A stretch of 24,694 nucleotides of DNA, taken from positions 1 to 24,694 of the forward strand of contig JBBISA010000060.1 in assembly GCA_037441525.1 (NCBI GenBank), written 5' to 3'. Positions within the stretch are counted from its first letter, which is position 1. Each line of letters starts with the position of its first letter. The stretch is from SKVR01 sp037441525. GTDB taxonomy: Bacteria > Bacteroidota > Bacteroidia > Bacteroidales > UBA7960. This document shows positions 7,031 to 14,718 of this stretch, one piece after another. The notes beneath the pieces were generated by a model. It was not told the DNA's origin, searched no databases, and saw only the letters and a list, made by a program, of their open reading frames with translations. Made by a program: the position numbers and the translations under genes.

Positions 7031-8194
7031 ATGAAGCCTATGAGCAAAAAAACAATTCATTTTCTGTCTGCCCAAAGCGGAGGCACTGCAAGAATGCCCT
7101 TGCAAATTAATGTTTTTGCAGAAGGGAGTTCAGGCCGTGTTGATATCATAGGTTCTATATCAGAATGGGGTAAAAATAACGCCATTGAATTTAGAGAGAG
7201 GTGTCAGGCGTTAAAAAGTGCCGGGGTTGAAAAATGTCATGTATACCTAATGACAGTTGGAGGAGATTGTTTTCAGGCAAATGAGATAGTAAACATTCTT
7301 GTTGAGGTTTTTGGCTCCTATACAACAGAGGGTGGTGCGCTTGTGGCCAGTGCCGGTACCTATATCGTTGCATGCTCTTCATATGGAGAGGGGGCTAAGA
7401 ATGGCCAGTGGATGATTCATAAACCTTCGGGTTGGGTAAATGGCAATGAAACGGATGTTGAGAATTATTTGAAGCTGCTGAAAAATATGACATCCATTTA
7501 TTATGATGCTTATAAAGCAAAACTTAAAAAGTCTGAAGCTGAATTTAAGGCCAAATGGGATGCCGGTGATTTCTGGATGACTGCCAGCGAGGCTGTTGAA
7601 TGGGGTTTTCTTAACAAAGTTAAGGATCCTGTAAAAATAGATCCTGATACCGCACAGGCAATTAAGGAGAGTGGTTCTCCAATTGCGGTTGCTACAACTG
7701 ATATTATTCATAATAAAGAAAATGAAATGGATTTAAAAGCTATTGCAAAGCAGCTTGGATTGCCTGAGACGGCAACTGAAGAGCAAATTAATGCCCGGTT
7801 GGCGGATAATGCCAAAAAGGCTAATGATTACGATCAGCTGAGGGCTGACGCGGACAAAAGGGAAAAGCAGGAAAGGGCCGAAAAAATTAAGGCAATCCTG
7901 GACAAGGCTATAAATGTTGAAAAACGTATTAAGGCTGATGTGAGAAAACAATGGGAAGAGCGTTTTGAAGAAAATTTCGAAGGAACCAAGGCTCTTCTGG
8001 AAGGAATTGAGCCTGTTGTTAAAATTTCAGGAAACCTTAAAAGCGCCGATGTTTCGGGTTCTACTTATAATGGTAAAACCTTTGAGCAGCTTCAGGATGA
8101 AGATCCCAAGCTTCTTGCTGAATTGCAGGAGACGAACGAAGAGGCTTATAATGCCTTATTCGCGGACTGGAAAAAGCGTAATAAAATTAAGTAA
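7031..8194 (+). CDS. ClpP-type prohead protease fused to scaffold (Mu gpI/Z-like)
   Basis: 387 residues from the ATG at 7031. The frame is open from a TTG at 6998, and an ATG at 7040 is also possible. The N-terminal half is a serine protease of the S14/ClpP-like phage family: MTVGGDCFQAN (oxyanion/S-x-G-G region), GGALVASAGTYI with the nucleophile Ser about 107, WMIHKPSG with His about 130, and a later Asp in SIYYDAYK. The C-terminal part from about residue 233 is a charged helical region (KANDYDQLRADADKREKQER) typical of a scaffold. The protease cleaves the scaffold and itself during head maturation. An in-frame ATG at 7727 opens exactly at the scaffold part. The major capsid gene follows 14 bp downstream. 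Confidence 0.88.
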   Translation: MKPMSKKTIHFLSAQSGGTARMPLQINVFAEGSSGRVDIIGSISEWGKNNAIEFRERCQALKSAGVEKCHVYLMTVGGDCFQANEIVNILVEVFGSYTTEGGALVASAGTYIVACSSYGEGAKNGQWMIHKPSGWVNGNETDVENYLKLLKNMTSIYYDAYKAKLKKSEAEFKAKWDAGDFWMTASEAVEWGFLNKVKDPVKIDPDTAQAIKESGSPIAVATTDIIHNKENEMDLKAIAKQLGLPETATEEQINARLADNAKKANDYDQLRADADKREKQERAEKIKAILDKAINVEKRIKADVRKQWEERFEENFEGTKALLEGIEPVVKISGNLKSADVSGSTYNGKTFEQLQDEDPKLLAELQETNEEAYNALFADWKKRNKIK

Positions 8195-8195
8195 C

Positions 8196-8204
8196 TGGAG
8201 GATA
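8196..8204 (+). promoter_or_regulatory. Shine-Dalgarno-like site before the major capsid gene
   Basis: ACTGGAGGA ends a few bases before the ATG at 8209 and includes GGAGG. Most genes in this window lack such a purine motif, as is usual in Bacteroidota, so it marks the capsid gene as one likely made in quantity. The sheath gene also has AGAAGGAG upstream of its ATG at 9600. Confidence 0.5.
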
Positions 8205-8208
8205 ATCA

Positions 8209-9138
8209 ATGGCAGTATTAGTAGATGGCAACTGGCTGAACCAGTTTGTATCTCCTCAACTTTTGGTTGAGTTTAAAAATTACAAGGATGACTTTATTGG
8301 CGTCCTTAAGGGCGCGCCGGCGTCTGCAGTAACAGCTGACGGTATTCGATTTAATAAGCTGATTAACAATGTTGGCTTTTTAGTGAATAATACTTCTGCC
8401 TTTACAACCAAGAAAATGAACGGTAAGAAGGCGTTTGTAGAGTGGGAAAAGTATGACACTGAGCCAACTTCTGTTGATGATGCTGAAATCAGGTCGTTGA
8501 ACTACGACAAGCGTTCAGCTGTTCGCGTGAAGCATACAGAGGCATTTAAGATGGGTATTCGGGACCATGTAATGTGGAAATTAGCTCCTGATGATGATAC
8601 CAGTGATGATATGCCTGTTATGAGAACAACTGGCGCAAACGATGGTACCGGGCGTTTGCGCTTGACGTTTGCAGATCTGGTTAAATATCTTGAAAAGGTT
8701 AAAAATCTGAATTTGCCAGACGATCAGGAGAATTATATGATTCTTTGTCCGGAGCATGAAACCGATTTGATTCTTGATCGCAATTCTGCCAATTATTTTG
8801 CGAACCGGGAAATCTTCTTTGATACCGTTACCGGAAAGGTGAAATCTGTTATGGGTTTCAAGTTTTTCTCAAACAATGCAGTTCTTGCTTACAATGCTGC
8901 AGGAGAAAAGCTTGCAAAAGGGGCAGCCCTTACAAGTACCGATCGCAGAGGCTCATTATTTTTCTACGCGCCTAACACCGTTTATCATATCAACAGTGTG
9001 AAGGTTCTGTACAAGCCTGAGACAACCGATACAACTTCCGCCGATCCAACTTCTGAATTTAGGCTGCAAACTTATGGTTTGATTGACCGAATTGAAGAAA
9101 TAGGGGTTGGTGCAATTGTGAGCGATATTGCTTCCTAA
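8209..9138 (+). CDS. Major capsid (head) protein
   Basis: 309 residues, similar in length to Mu gpT (about 300). It is placed directly after the protease/scaffold gene, the standard position of the major head gene. It begins MAVLVDGNWLNQFVSPQLL; a mid-region IRSLNYDKRSAVRVKH is followed by MILCPEHETDLILDRNSANYF and then FKFFSNNAVLAYN, consistent with a phage capsid fold with an axial domain near the end. There is no signal peptide or membrane segment. It has the clearest Shine-Dalgarno site in the window and is followed by an intrinsic terminator, both fitting high expression. The fold (HK97-like) is inferred from context. Confidence 0.85.
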   Translation: MAVLVDGNWLNQFVSPQLLVEFKNYKDDFIGVLKGAPASAVTADGIRFNKLINNVGFLVNNTSAFTTKKMNGKKAFVEWEKYDTEPTSVDDAEIRSLNYDKRSAVRVKHTEAFKMGIRDHVMWKLAPDDDTSDDMPVMRTTGANDGTGRLRLTFADLVKYLEKVKNLNLPDDQENYMILCPEHETDLILDRNSANYFANREIFFDTVTGKVKSVMGFKFFSNNAVLAYNAAGEKLAKGAALTSTDRRGSLFFYAPNTVYHINSVKVLYKPETTDTTSADPTSEFRLQTYGLIDRIEEIGVGAIVSDIAS

Positions 9139-9157
9139 GTAATATTTTATATCATCT

Positions 9158-9182
9158 AAAAAGCTGGTTGATCCGGCTTTTT
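9158..9182 (+). terminator. Intrinsic terminator after the capsid gene
   Basis: AAAAAGCTGG (9158-9167) pairs with CCGGCTTTTT (9173-9182), allowing one U-G wobble, around a 5-nt loop TTGAT; the stem itself ends in a T-run. It lies 19 bp after the capsid stop and 13 bp before the next ATG. It could stop much of the capsid transcript while letting some read through into the tail genes. Confidence 0.75.
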
Positions 9183-9195
9183 AAAAACAATACAG

Positions 9196-9597
9196 ATGAA
9201 AACTTTGAATAAAGAGGAAATTAAAGCGGTGGCGGTTGATGTATTTAATCGTTACCCAAAGGCTCAAAAAGTATCTGTTACCAGTGATGGGCAGGCATTT
9301 ATTACCGACCTTGGAGAAAATGCTGCAAAAAATCATGCAACAAAAAACAGGTACGGCAAAGAATTGCAGGTATTTAGTTTTACCCGTGAGGGCGTGACCA
9401 GAGCCGAAAAAAAAGAGGCAGTAACTGACTCGAAGGAGAAAAAAACTTCGAAAAATGGCGGGTCTGCAAAAACCGAACCGAAAGGTGATGATTCTAAAAC
9501 CGTTTATGGTGAAGGGACTGATGCGAAAAATAATAACCCAGCGGGTGAAGAGTCAAAGGCTAAAGAGGGTGCGACTGCTAAAACAGAAGGAGAATAA
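9196..9597 (+). CDS. Hypothetical phage protein with lysine-rich disordered tail
   Basis: 133 residues. The first 65 form a small folded part (MKTLNKEEIKAVAVDVFNRY, then VTSDGQAFITDLGENAAKNHA), a pattern I recognise in small genes next to capsid genes of Bacteroidota prophages. The rest is low-complexity, rich in Lys, Glu, Gly and Ala with no hydrophobic core, so probably disordered. No function is known to me; head decoration, head completion or an assembly factor are possible from position. The gene starts just after the terminator, ending 2 bp before the sheath gene. Confidence 0.65.
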   Translation: MKTLNKEEIKAVAVDVFNRYPKAQKVSVTSDGQAFITDLGENAAKNHATKNRYGKELQVFSFTREGVTRAEKKEAVTDSKEKKTSKNGGSAKTEPKGDDSKTVYGEGTDAKNNNPAGEESKAKEGATAKTEGE

Positions 9598-9599
9598 CC

Positions 9600-10823
9600 A
9601 TGAGCTTTGATGGTGCGAATATAAACAAACTTAACGGAGGTCTGGGCAGAAGTTCTGCCTCAGACCGCGTTATTGTCCTGGTAGGAGGCATGGCGCTTCC
9701 TGCGGGCATGGCTTATAATAAAGTTTATGAGCTTTTGGATATTGTAACTGCCGAGGATTTAGGAATCACGGCCTCCTCAGATGATACGAATAATGAGCTT
9801 ATTCATTATCACTTATCAGAAATGTTCAGGCTTTCACCTGGAATAAACTTCTATTTAATCCCTGTTGATAAGACTCAAACCATCTCAGCACTTGTGGCTG
9901 ATTCTGCATTCCGTTCTGCAATCAGGTCAATTGAAGGAGTCAATGTAATTGGGCTTGCCGGTTTAAATACTCCGATTGCAAACGCTCTGGTTGATGCATT
10001 AGCCTTGCAAGGGCTCGTTAATGATTTCGCTGAAGAGCATTTGTTAATTGACGGGTTATTTGTTGAGGGAGTTGGGGCTGCTTCTCCAATAGAAGTTACT
10101 GCCTATCCTGATTTGCGCAGTATCACTGCGCCAAATATCCTTTATGTAATTGCTCAGGATCCGGCGATTACAGGAATAAAAGCAAGTTATGCTTTGCGTG
10201 CTGCAATTGGTACTGCCTTGGGTTCTGTTGGTGTGAGACGAATTCATGAAGATATCGGGTCTGTTGATATTGAAGAAAAGCCTCGTAGCCGTCGTGGTGA
10301 GGAGAACTATTCTCTAAGTAGTGAGCAATTGGGCCGCTGGCTTAGTGCCGCTCTTAGTGATGGGAAGCTTGTTAAAAGCTTAACCAATGCAGCCCAGTCA
10401 AGTCTTACTGCAAAGGGTTGGATGTATGTTGGCTCTTTTGCTGATTATCCCGGTTTTTATTTCAATGGTTGTCCAACTGCAGTAAGTAAAAATAGCGACT
10501 ATTCCTACTTTAATCTTAATTGTATTTGGAATAAAGCTGCCAGAATAATCAGGCGTACTCTTATTCCGAAAGTTCGGTCAAAAGTTCCTACTGACCCAAA
10601 TACAGGCTTTATGAAAAGTACTTGGGTGAGCGGATGTGAAGCAGATGTGTTGCGTGCATTGGATGCGATGGAAGCTGCCGGAAATATCGATGGAAAGGAT
10701 ATTTACATCAATCCCGCACAGGCTCCTTCCGAAACTTCGCCTATGACAGTTAAAGGCCAGCTGGTTGTTGGTAAAATTGTTCACGAATTCGATGTTGATC
10801 TTGGTTTAACCGATAAACTTTAA
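9600..10823 (+). CDS. Tail sheath protein, DUF2586-like
   Basis: 407 residues. The N-terminal SSASDRVIVLVGGMALPAG is typical of DUF2586 proteins, which take the sheath position in Bacteroidota Mu-like phages (counterpart of Mu gpL). The later parts include NVIGLAGLNTP, ITAPNILYVIAQDP, SYALRAAIGTALGSVGVRRIHEDIG, GWMYVGSFADYPGFYFNG and CIWNKAARIIRRTLIPKV. This C-terminal order (G-F-Y-F-N-x, then a helix with R-x-x-R-x-x-L-x-P) resembles the sheath C-terminal domain. It would polymerise around the tube and contract on infection. An AGAAGGAG motif precedes the ATG. Confidence 0.8.
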   Translation: MSFDGANINKLNGGLGRSSASDRVIVLVGGMALPAGMAYNKVYELLDIVTAEDLGITASSDDTNNELIHYHLSEMFRLSPGINFYLIPVDKTQTISALVADSAFRSAIRSIEGVNVIGLAGLNTPIANALVDALALQGLVNDFAEEHLLIDGLFVEGVGAASPIEVTAYPDLRSITAPNILYVIAQDPAITGIKASYALRAAIGTALGSVGVRRIHEDIGSVDIEEKPRSRRGEENYSLSSEQLGRWLSAALSDGKLVKSLTNAAQSSLTAKGWMYVGSFADYPGFYFNGCPTAVSKNSDYSYFNLNCIWNKAARIIRRTLIPKVRSKVPTDPNTGFMKSTWVSGCEADVLRALDAMEAAGNIDGKDIYINPAQAPSETSPMTVKGQLVVGKIVHEFDVDLGLTDKL

Positions 10824-10827
10824 GCAA

Positions 10828-11259
10828 ATGTCAAGTAAGTTAATTAATAAATTCGGGAAACTGGCTGGATGGAACTCCATTACAGTTAATCTTCTTGGTA
10901 GGGATGTAGAAGGAATCACTGAGCTTGAGTATGATGACAGCCTTGAAATGGAGAATGTTTATGGCGCCGGTAAAGCTCCGGTTGGCTATGGCGAAGGAAA
11001 TTATTCCGCAAATGCCGCAATAACACTTTATCTTGAGGAAACTAATGCTATTCAAAGAGCCTTACCTCCCGGGAAAAGCGTTACCGATATCGCCCCTTTC
11101 GATATAGTTGTTGAATATGAATATGACGGCTTTAAGCTCAAGGACAGAGTTCACAACTGTAAATTCAAGGGACGTGGCGTAGCCGTTAAGCAAAACGACA
11201 AAACGATTGCTTATAAGCATGAGCTTTTAGTCAGTCACATCGGCTGGAACGTGTTGTAA
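10828..11259 (+). CDS. Tail tube protein
   Basis: 143 residues, right after the sheath and before the chaperone, where the tube gene stands in Mu (gpM) and other contractile phages. The translated protein is beta-rich: GWNSITVNLLGRDVEGITEL, then an AAITLYLEETNAIQ segment, then PFDIVVEYEYDGFKLKDRVHNCKFKGRG and VSHIGWNVL, compatible with the two-sheet tube barrel. G-W-N occurs near both ends. No membrane or signal segment. The role is assigned by order, size and strand pattern rather than by a diagnostic motif. Confidence 0.75.
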   Translation: MSSKLINKFGKLAGWNSITVNLLGRDVEGITELEYDDSLEMENVYGAGKAPVGYGEGNYSANAAITLYLEETNAIQRALPPGKSVTDIAPFDIVVEYEYDGFKLKDRVHNCKFKGRGVAVKQNDKTIAYKHELLVSHIGWNVL

Positions 11260-11280
11260 TCACCTATTATTATTTCTATT

Positions 11281-11304
11281 GTTTAAACACTAATTAAACA
11301 CTAA
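11281..11304 (+). repeat. Tandem 11-bp repeat pair before the tail chaperone gene
   Basis: GTTTAAACACT is followed by AATTAAACACT, ending 1-2 bp before the ATG at 11306. TTAAACACTAA is repeated exactly at 11 bp. It is in sense with the gene, like the pairs at 1140, 4294 and 17875. Confidence 0.65.
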
Positions 11305-11305
11305 A

Positions 11306-11797
11306 ATGAAATCACTAAAAATCATTATTGCCATTCTAGGCTTACTGTTTGTTTCTGCGGCTGTTTCGTATGCTACTACGGCAGAGGCGTTCCCAACTGT
11401 TAGCAGTATTGTTGAAGTAACAATGGCGTCAAGTCCGTTGGTTTTTTACTCTGCAAATGTTACTCCGGAGGTAATCCAGGAGCTAAGAATTAAGTTTGGC
11501 AAACTAAAGGTTATAACTGTAGTTGCTGAGGATGCCGAGTATGATGATGAAGGGAACCAAATGGAAGAGCCGGAAAGATATCAGTTTATAGTAAAACGGC
11601 CTGACAGGGGGCTCGCACAAATGTTATTAACACTGGCTCAAAAAAGGGAAATAGATAAGTTTGCCGAGGTTGCAGTTAAAAACCTTATTGTAGGAGGAGA
11701 TACTGAAGCTCTAAAAGATGGGCTTGTTTATATGGGCGTAGTTACACAGCTTAAATCTATGGTGGCTCCTGCGCAGGCTTTTTTCTCAAAAGCGTAA
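11306..11797 (+). CDS. Tail assembly chaperone, short (zero-frame) product
   Basis: 163 residues from the ATG at 11306. The core from about residue 52 (EVIQELRIKFGKLKVITV, YQFIVKRPDRGLAQM, DKFAEVAVKNLIVGGDTEAL, LVYMGVVTQL) matches the Bacteroidota tail-chaperone pattern: a K-x-G-K strand, an F-x-x-x-R-P strand, and a G-G-D loop. Such proteins, like lambda gpG and Mu gp41, bind the tape measure and recruit tube subunits. Oddly, the first 28 residues look like a Sec signal peptide (two lysines, IIIAILGLLFVSAAVS, AEA), which makes no sense for a cytosolic chaperone. An internal ATG at 11423 (MASSPLVF, residue 40) would give a clean 124-residue chaperone. Confidence 0.75.
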   Translation: MKSLKIIIAILGLLFVSAAVSYATTAEAFPTVSSIVEVTMASSPLVFYSANVTPEVIQELRIKFGKLKVITVVAEDAEYDDEGNQMEEPERYQFIVKRPDRGLAQMLLTLAQKREIDKFAEVAVKNLIVGGDTEALKDGLVYMGVVTQLKSMVAPAQAFFSKA

Positions 11798-12027
11798 AGC
11801 GCTTTGAAGTCCAGGATAATGATTTTTTTGGTCAGGGAGATGCTTTAATCCGGAGTAGTTTTGGGATTAATCCGGATGAGCTTGATGATAAATCCTGGAG
11901 TAAGCTTTACGCACAATCCCTGTATCTTAATAAAATACACTTTCTCAACATGAAAGCTGCTGTTATGGCAGCCGCCTCAGCAATATTTTCTAACGATGTC
12001 GACAACCAAAACACAATGGATACTTGA
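11306..12027 (+). CDS. Tail assembly chaperone, long -1 frameshift product
   Basis: In the zero frame, T TTT TTC at 11779-11785 is a canonical X XXY YYZ slippery heptamer, 12 bp before the short product's stop codon. Slipping back one base continues into an open -1 frame that runs 80 codons to TGA at 12025-12027, ending 32 bp inside the tape measure gene. The joined product is 240 residues; the extension contains KSWSKLYAQSLYLNKIHFLNM, a helical segment like the T part of lambda gpGT. A small hairpin (AAAGCG 11789-11794 with CGCTTT 11800-11805) follows after 3 nt, somewhat close for a stimulator. The -1 shift in this gene position is conserved across long-tailed phages, including Mu. Confidence 0.82.
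11779..11785 (+). promoter_or_regulatory. Slippery heptamer T TTT TTC
   Basis: Zero-frame codons read GCT TTT TTC TCA AAA GCG TAA. Both tRNAs at TTT TTC can re-pair in the -1 frame as TTT TTT. The shift lets ribosomes enter the otherwise startless 80-codon frame. Confidence 0.75.
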
Positions 12028-13978
12028 GCTTGTTGATAAGCTGACAGCGCCTCTGAGTTCTATTACCGGAGGAGCTGAAGCTACAGCTGAAGCCGTGGAG
12101 AAAATTGGAGACAAAGCTGAAGGGAGTGGAAAAAAATTAAAAGACATGTCAGCTATCGACCTTTATGCGATAGCTGACAGTGTCAATAATTTGGCAGAAC
12201 AGTTTAATGCTGTAAATGCTCCTGGCGCAGCATTTGAGGCCAAACTAAAGGATGTTGAAGCAATAACCGGTATTACCGGTGACGCTTTGGACGGACTTGG
12301 AAAGCGGGCCAGGCAAACGGCAAAAGATTTTGGTGGAGATGCCTCTGCGATGCTCGATAGTTACAAGTCGGTTCTTTCAAGACTAGGCCCTGATATAGCT
12401 TCAAATGAGGAAGCGCTTGATTTAATGGGCCGCAATATTGCTACACTAAGCAAAACAATGGATGATGATGCCTTAGGTGCCATGGATGCATTGACTACAG
12501 GCATGCTGCAGTTTGGCGTTGATTTGGCAGATCCAATGGAGGCTTCAAGGCAAATGTCGATACAAATGAATATTATGGCCGCAGGGGCGAAGGAGGGAGC
12601 CGCTGAAGTTACAGATGTAGCAGCCGCTATTAAAGTTGCGGGGGTTTCGGCTAAGCAGCAAAATGTAACATTTGAAGAGACCAATGCAGCCATTCAGGAA
12701 TTAGCCAGGGGAGGAAAAGTTGGTGCTGAGGCCGGGGTTGCTTTGCGTAATGTTCTTGGTAAAATGGCCGGGATTGATGTAATTCCAAAACAAGCTGCCG
12801 AAAAACTTCAGGCGCTTGGAGTAAACTATGATATTGTTTCTGATAAAACACTCCCCTTTACAGATCGTTTGCGTGAATTAAAGAAGGCTCAGGGCGATGC
12901 CACTATTATGGCCCAGGTGTTTGGTGTTGAAAATGCCGCTGCAGCTAATATACTTTTGAATTCTATTGATGCCCAGGATAAATTAAAAGAGGCTATAACA
13001 GGAACGAATACTGCTACCGAACAGGCTGATATAATCATGAGCGGTTATACTCAAACAATGAGTAGAATAAGCGCCTGGTTTACCGACCTGAAAATTGGTT
13101 TATTTGGTATTACATCGGCAATAACTCCTTTTATAGATGGAATGGCCGGAGCTGTAAGCATTATGGCAAATTTTGCCAATGCTCAAAAAGGCGTTGTTTT
13201 ATTGTTTAATACACTTAAGACAATGCCAGTTATAGGGAAGCTTGTAAAGATGGGATCTTCAATAGTTAGTGGAGCATTCGGCTTAATGTCTACCGCAGCT
13301 AAGGCTTTGGGTGTTGCCATTATGAACATCCCTATTATAGGATGGATTGCGGCCGTAATTGCTGCAATAATTGCCATTGGCACATATTTTTATAAGACAT
13401 CGGCAACCTTCAGAGGGATTTTGATGGGTGTCTGGAATTTTATTAAAGTAGCTTTTATGGGCTACTATAAGTTTATTTGGGAGATAATGCAGGCTATTTG
13501 GCATGTGATAAAAGGAGTATTTGACCCAAGAAACTGGTTTGATAAGGATTATAAGTTTAGCGATGCTTTTGATAAGGTGATAGGAGCCGCAAAGCAATAC
13601 GGTTCTGATTTGGCTGGCGCTTTTGCCGAAGGGAAAAAAGAAGGGGAGGAAAGTTTTTATCAATACAATCCTGATAAACGTCCCGGAGCAATAGATAATG
13701 CATCTGCTTCAACAGATACAGGAGTTGGGCTTGTTGACATAAAAAGCGTATCGCCTCAATTAACACAAAAGGATTTAACCGGGGCTCCAACGTCAGGGGC
13801 ATCGGACATGAAAGGAAGTGGAAATTCGTCAATTAAAAATATATCTCAGCGTATTGAGATGAAAAACTATTTCACCATAAGCGCTGAAGGGAGTAAGTCG
13901 GATATAGACTCTATTGCAGAGAAAGTAGTTAGGGCTCTAAATGATAAATTAAGAGATGGGATGTTGGCTGTTTCGTAA
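11996..13978 (+). CDS. Tail tape measure protein
   Basis: 660 residues. N-terminal coiled region (TKTQWILELVDKLTAPLSS), then a PhageMin_Tail-type domain at about residues 75-260: FEAKLKDVEAITGITGD, KDFGGDASAMLDSYKSVLS, TTGMLQFGVDLADP, GVSAKQQNVTFEETNAAIQE, ALRNVLGKMAGI. Residues about 370-460 are hydrophobic with several membrane-like helices (IIGWIAAVIAAIIAIGTYFY). The C-terminus is polar, ending in a short helix. The protein sets tail length and crosses the cell envelope with the DNA. At about 0.15 nm per residue, the usual ruler relation, it would give a tail near 100 nm. Its ATG overlaps the frameshifted chaperone by 32 bp. Confidence 0.92.
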   Translation: MSTTKTQWILELVDKLTAPLSSITGGAEATAEAVEKIGDKAEGSGKKLKDMSAIDLYAIADSVNNLAEQFNAVNAPGAAFEAKLKDVEAITGITGDALDGLGKRARQTAKDFGGDASAMLDSYKSVLSRLGPDIASNEEALDLMGRNIATLSKTMDDDALGAMDALTTGMLQFGVDLADPMEASRQMSIQMNIMAAGAKEGAAEVTDVAAAIKVAGVSAKQQNVTFEETNAAIQELARGGKVGAEAGVALRNVLGKMAGIDVIPKQAAEKLQALGVNYDIVSDKTLPFTDRLRELKKAQGDATIMAQVFGVENAAAANILLNSIDAQDKLKEAITGTNTATEQADIIMSGYTQTMSRISAWFTDLKIGLFGITSAITPFIDGMAGAVSIMANFANAQKGVVLLFNTLKTMPVIGKLVKMGSSIVSGAFGLMSTAAKALGVAIMNIPIIGWIAAVIAAIIAIGTYFYKTSATFRGILMGVWNFIKVAFMGYYKFIWEIMQAIWHVIKGVFDPRNWFDKDYKFSDAFDKVIGAAKQYGSDLAGAFAEGKKEGEESFYQYNPDKRPGAIDNASASTDTGVGLVDIKSVSPQLTQKDLTGAPTSGASDMKGSGNSSIKNISQRIEMKNYFTISAEGSKSDIDSIAEKVVRALNDKLRDGMLAVS

Positions 13979-13989
13979 AACAAAAAGGT

Positions 13990-14718
13990 ATGGCATTTAA
14001 AAACCCATTATCACAGAATATTAATCCGTCGAAGATTGCCGCCGATTACAAAGGCGATCTAGGCAGGGCGGTTCCTGTTATTGATGTTGCGTTTGTTTCT
14101 AAATTGTTGAGTGATGTGTTTGGTGTGGAGAGTCCCGTTTACCTGCCTACCTGGTGGCAGGGGCGGGACTATTCTGCCGACCCTTATCCAGGCATTACTC
14201 TACAGAATGAGGATCCGGAGTATGATGACGCTCCGATTAGGTATGGAAAGAAAACATTTGGGGCATTTTGGTTGAAAGGTGGAAGATATAAGGTTTGGAA
14301 TTATAGTGGACAGGTTAAGGATGCCGGTTTCTCAGATTTTTTAATGCCATTGGCAACACTCGTAGATTTTACCAGGCCAAAAACAGTAACTAAGACGCCT
14401 ACTATTGGAGGATTAGGTACCGTTAAAGAGATATACGGACTTGCTGATTGGGACATTTCTATTAAGGGAATTATTCTCCCTGATGAAAGTAATCCGTCAG
14501 CGTTTCGCACGGTTGAAGGGCAGATGGATGCGATTCAGAAATTCCATGAAATAGCTGGGAGTATAGAGGTGGATGGGCAGTTGTTTGCAAAACGTAAGAT
14601 TTACAGAATTGTTACCGAGAGCTTAACGTTTAGCCCAATACAAGGCAGGCCAAAAATGATGCAGTATTCTATTGATGCAGTAAGCGATGAGGATTTATTA
14701 TTGACAGATGTTATATGA
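13990..14718 (+). CDS. Tail/baseplate protein in the Mu gp43 position (DUF6046-like)
   Basis: 242 residues. Begins MAFKNPLSQNINPSKIAADY; further on has VYLPTWWQGRDYSADP, YGKKTFGAFWLKGGRYKVWNY, TPTIGGLGTVKEIYGLADWDISIKGII and FTRPKTVTKT. I recall this type of protein in Bacteroidota prophages as DUF6046, always between the tape measure and the baseplate hub gene. In Mu that slot is the DNA-circularisation/LysM-type gp43, a baseplate hub component. No membrane segment. It overlaps the next gene by 4 bp (ATGA). Family name from memory; the role is positional. Confidence 0.65.
   Translation: MAFKNPLSQNINPSKIAADYKGDLGRAVPVIDVAFVSKLLSDVFGVESPVYLPTWWQGRDYSADPYPGITLQNEDPEYDDAPIRYGKKTFGAFWLKGGRYKVWNYSGQVKDAGFSDFLMPLATLVDFTRPKTVTKTPTIGGLGTVKEIYGLADWDISIKGIILPDESNPSAFRTVEGQMDAIQKFHEIAGSIEVDGQLFAKRKIYRIVTESLTFSPIQGRPKMMQYSIDAVSDEDLLLTDVI

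Noticed and set aside
12361..12693. Minus-strand open frames over the tape measure gene
   Set aside because: Alanine/serine-rich antisense of a repetitive coding region; no start signal and wholly covered by the tape measure protein.
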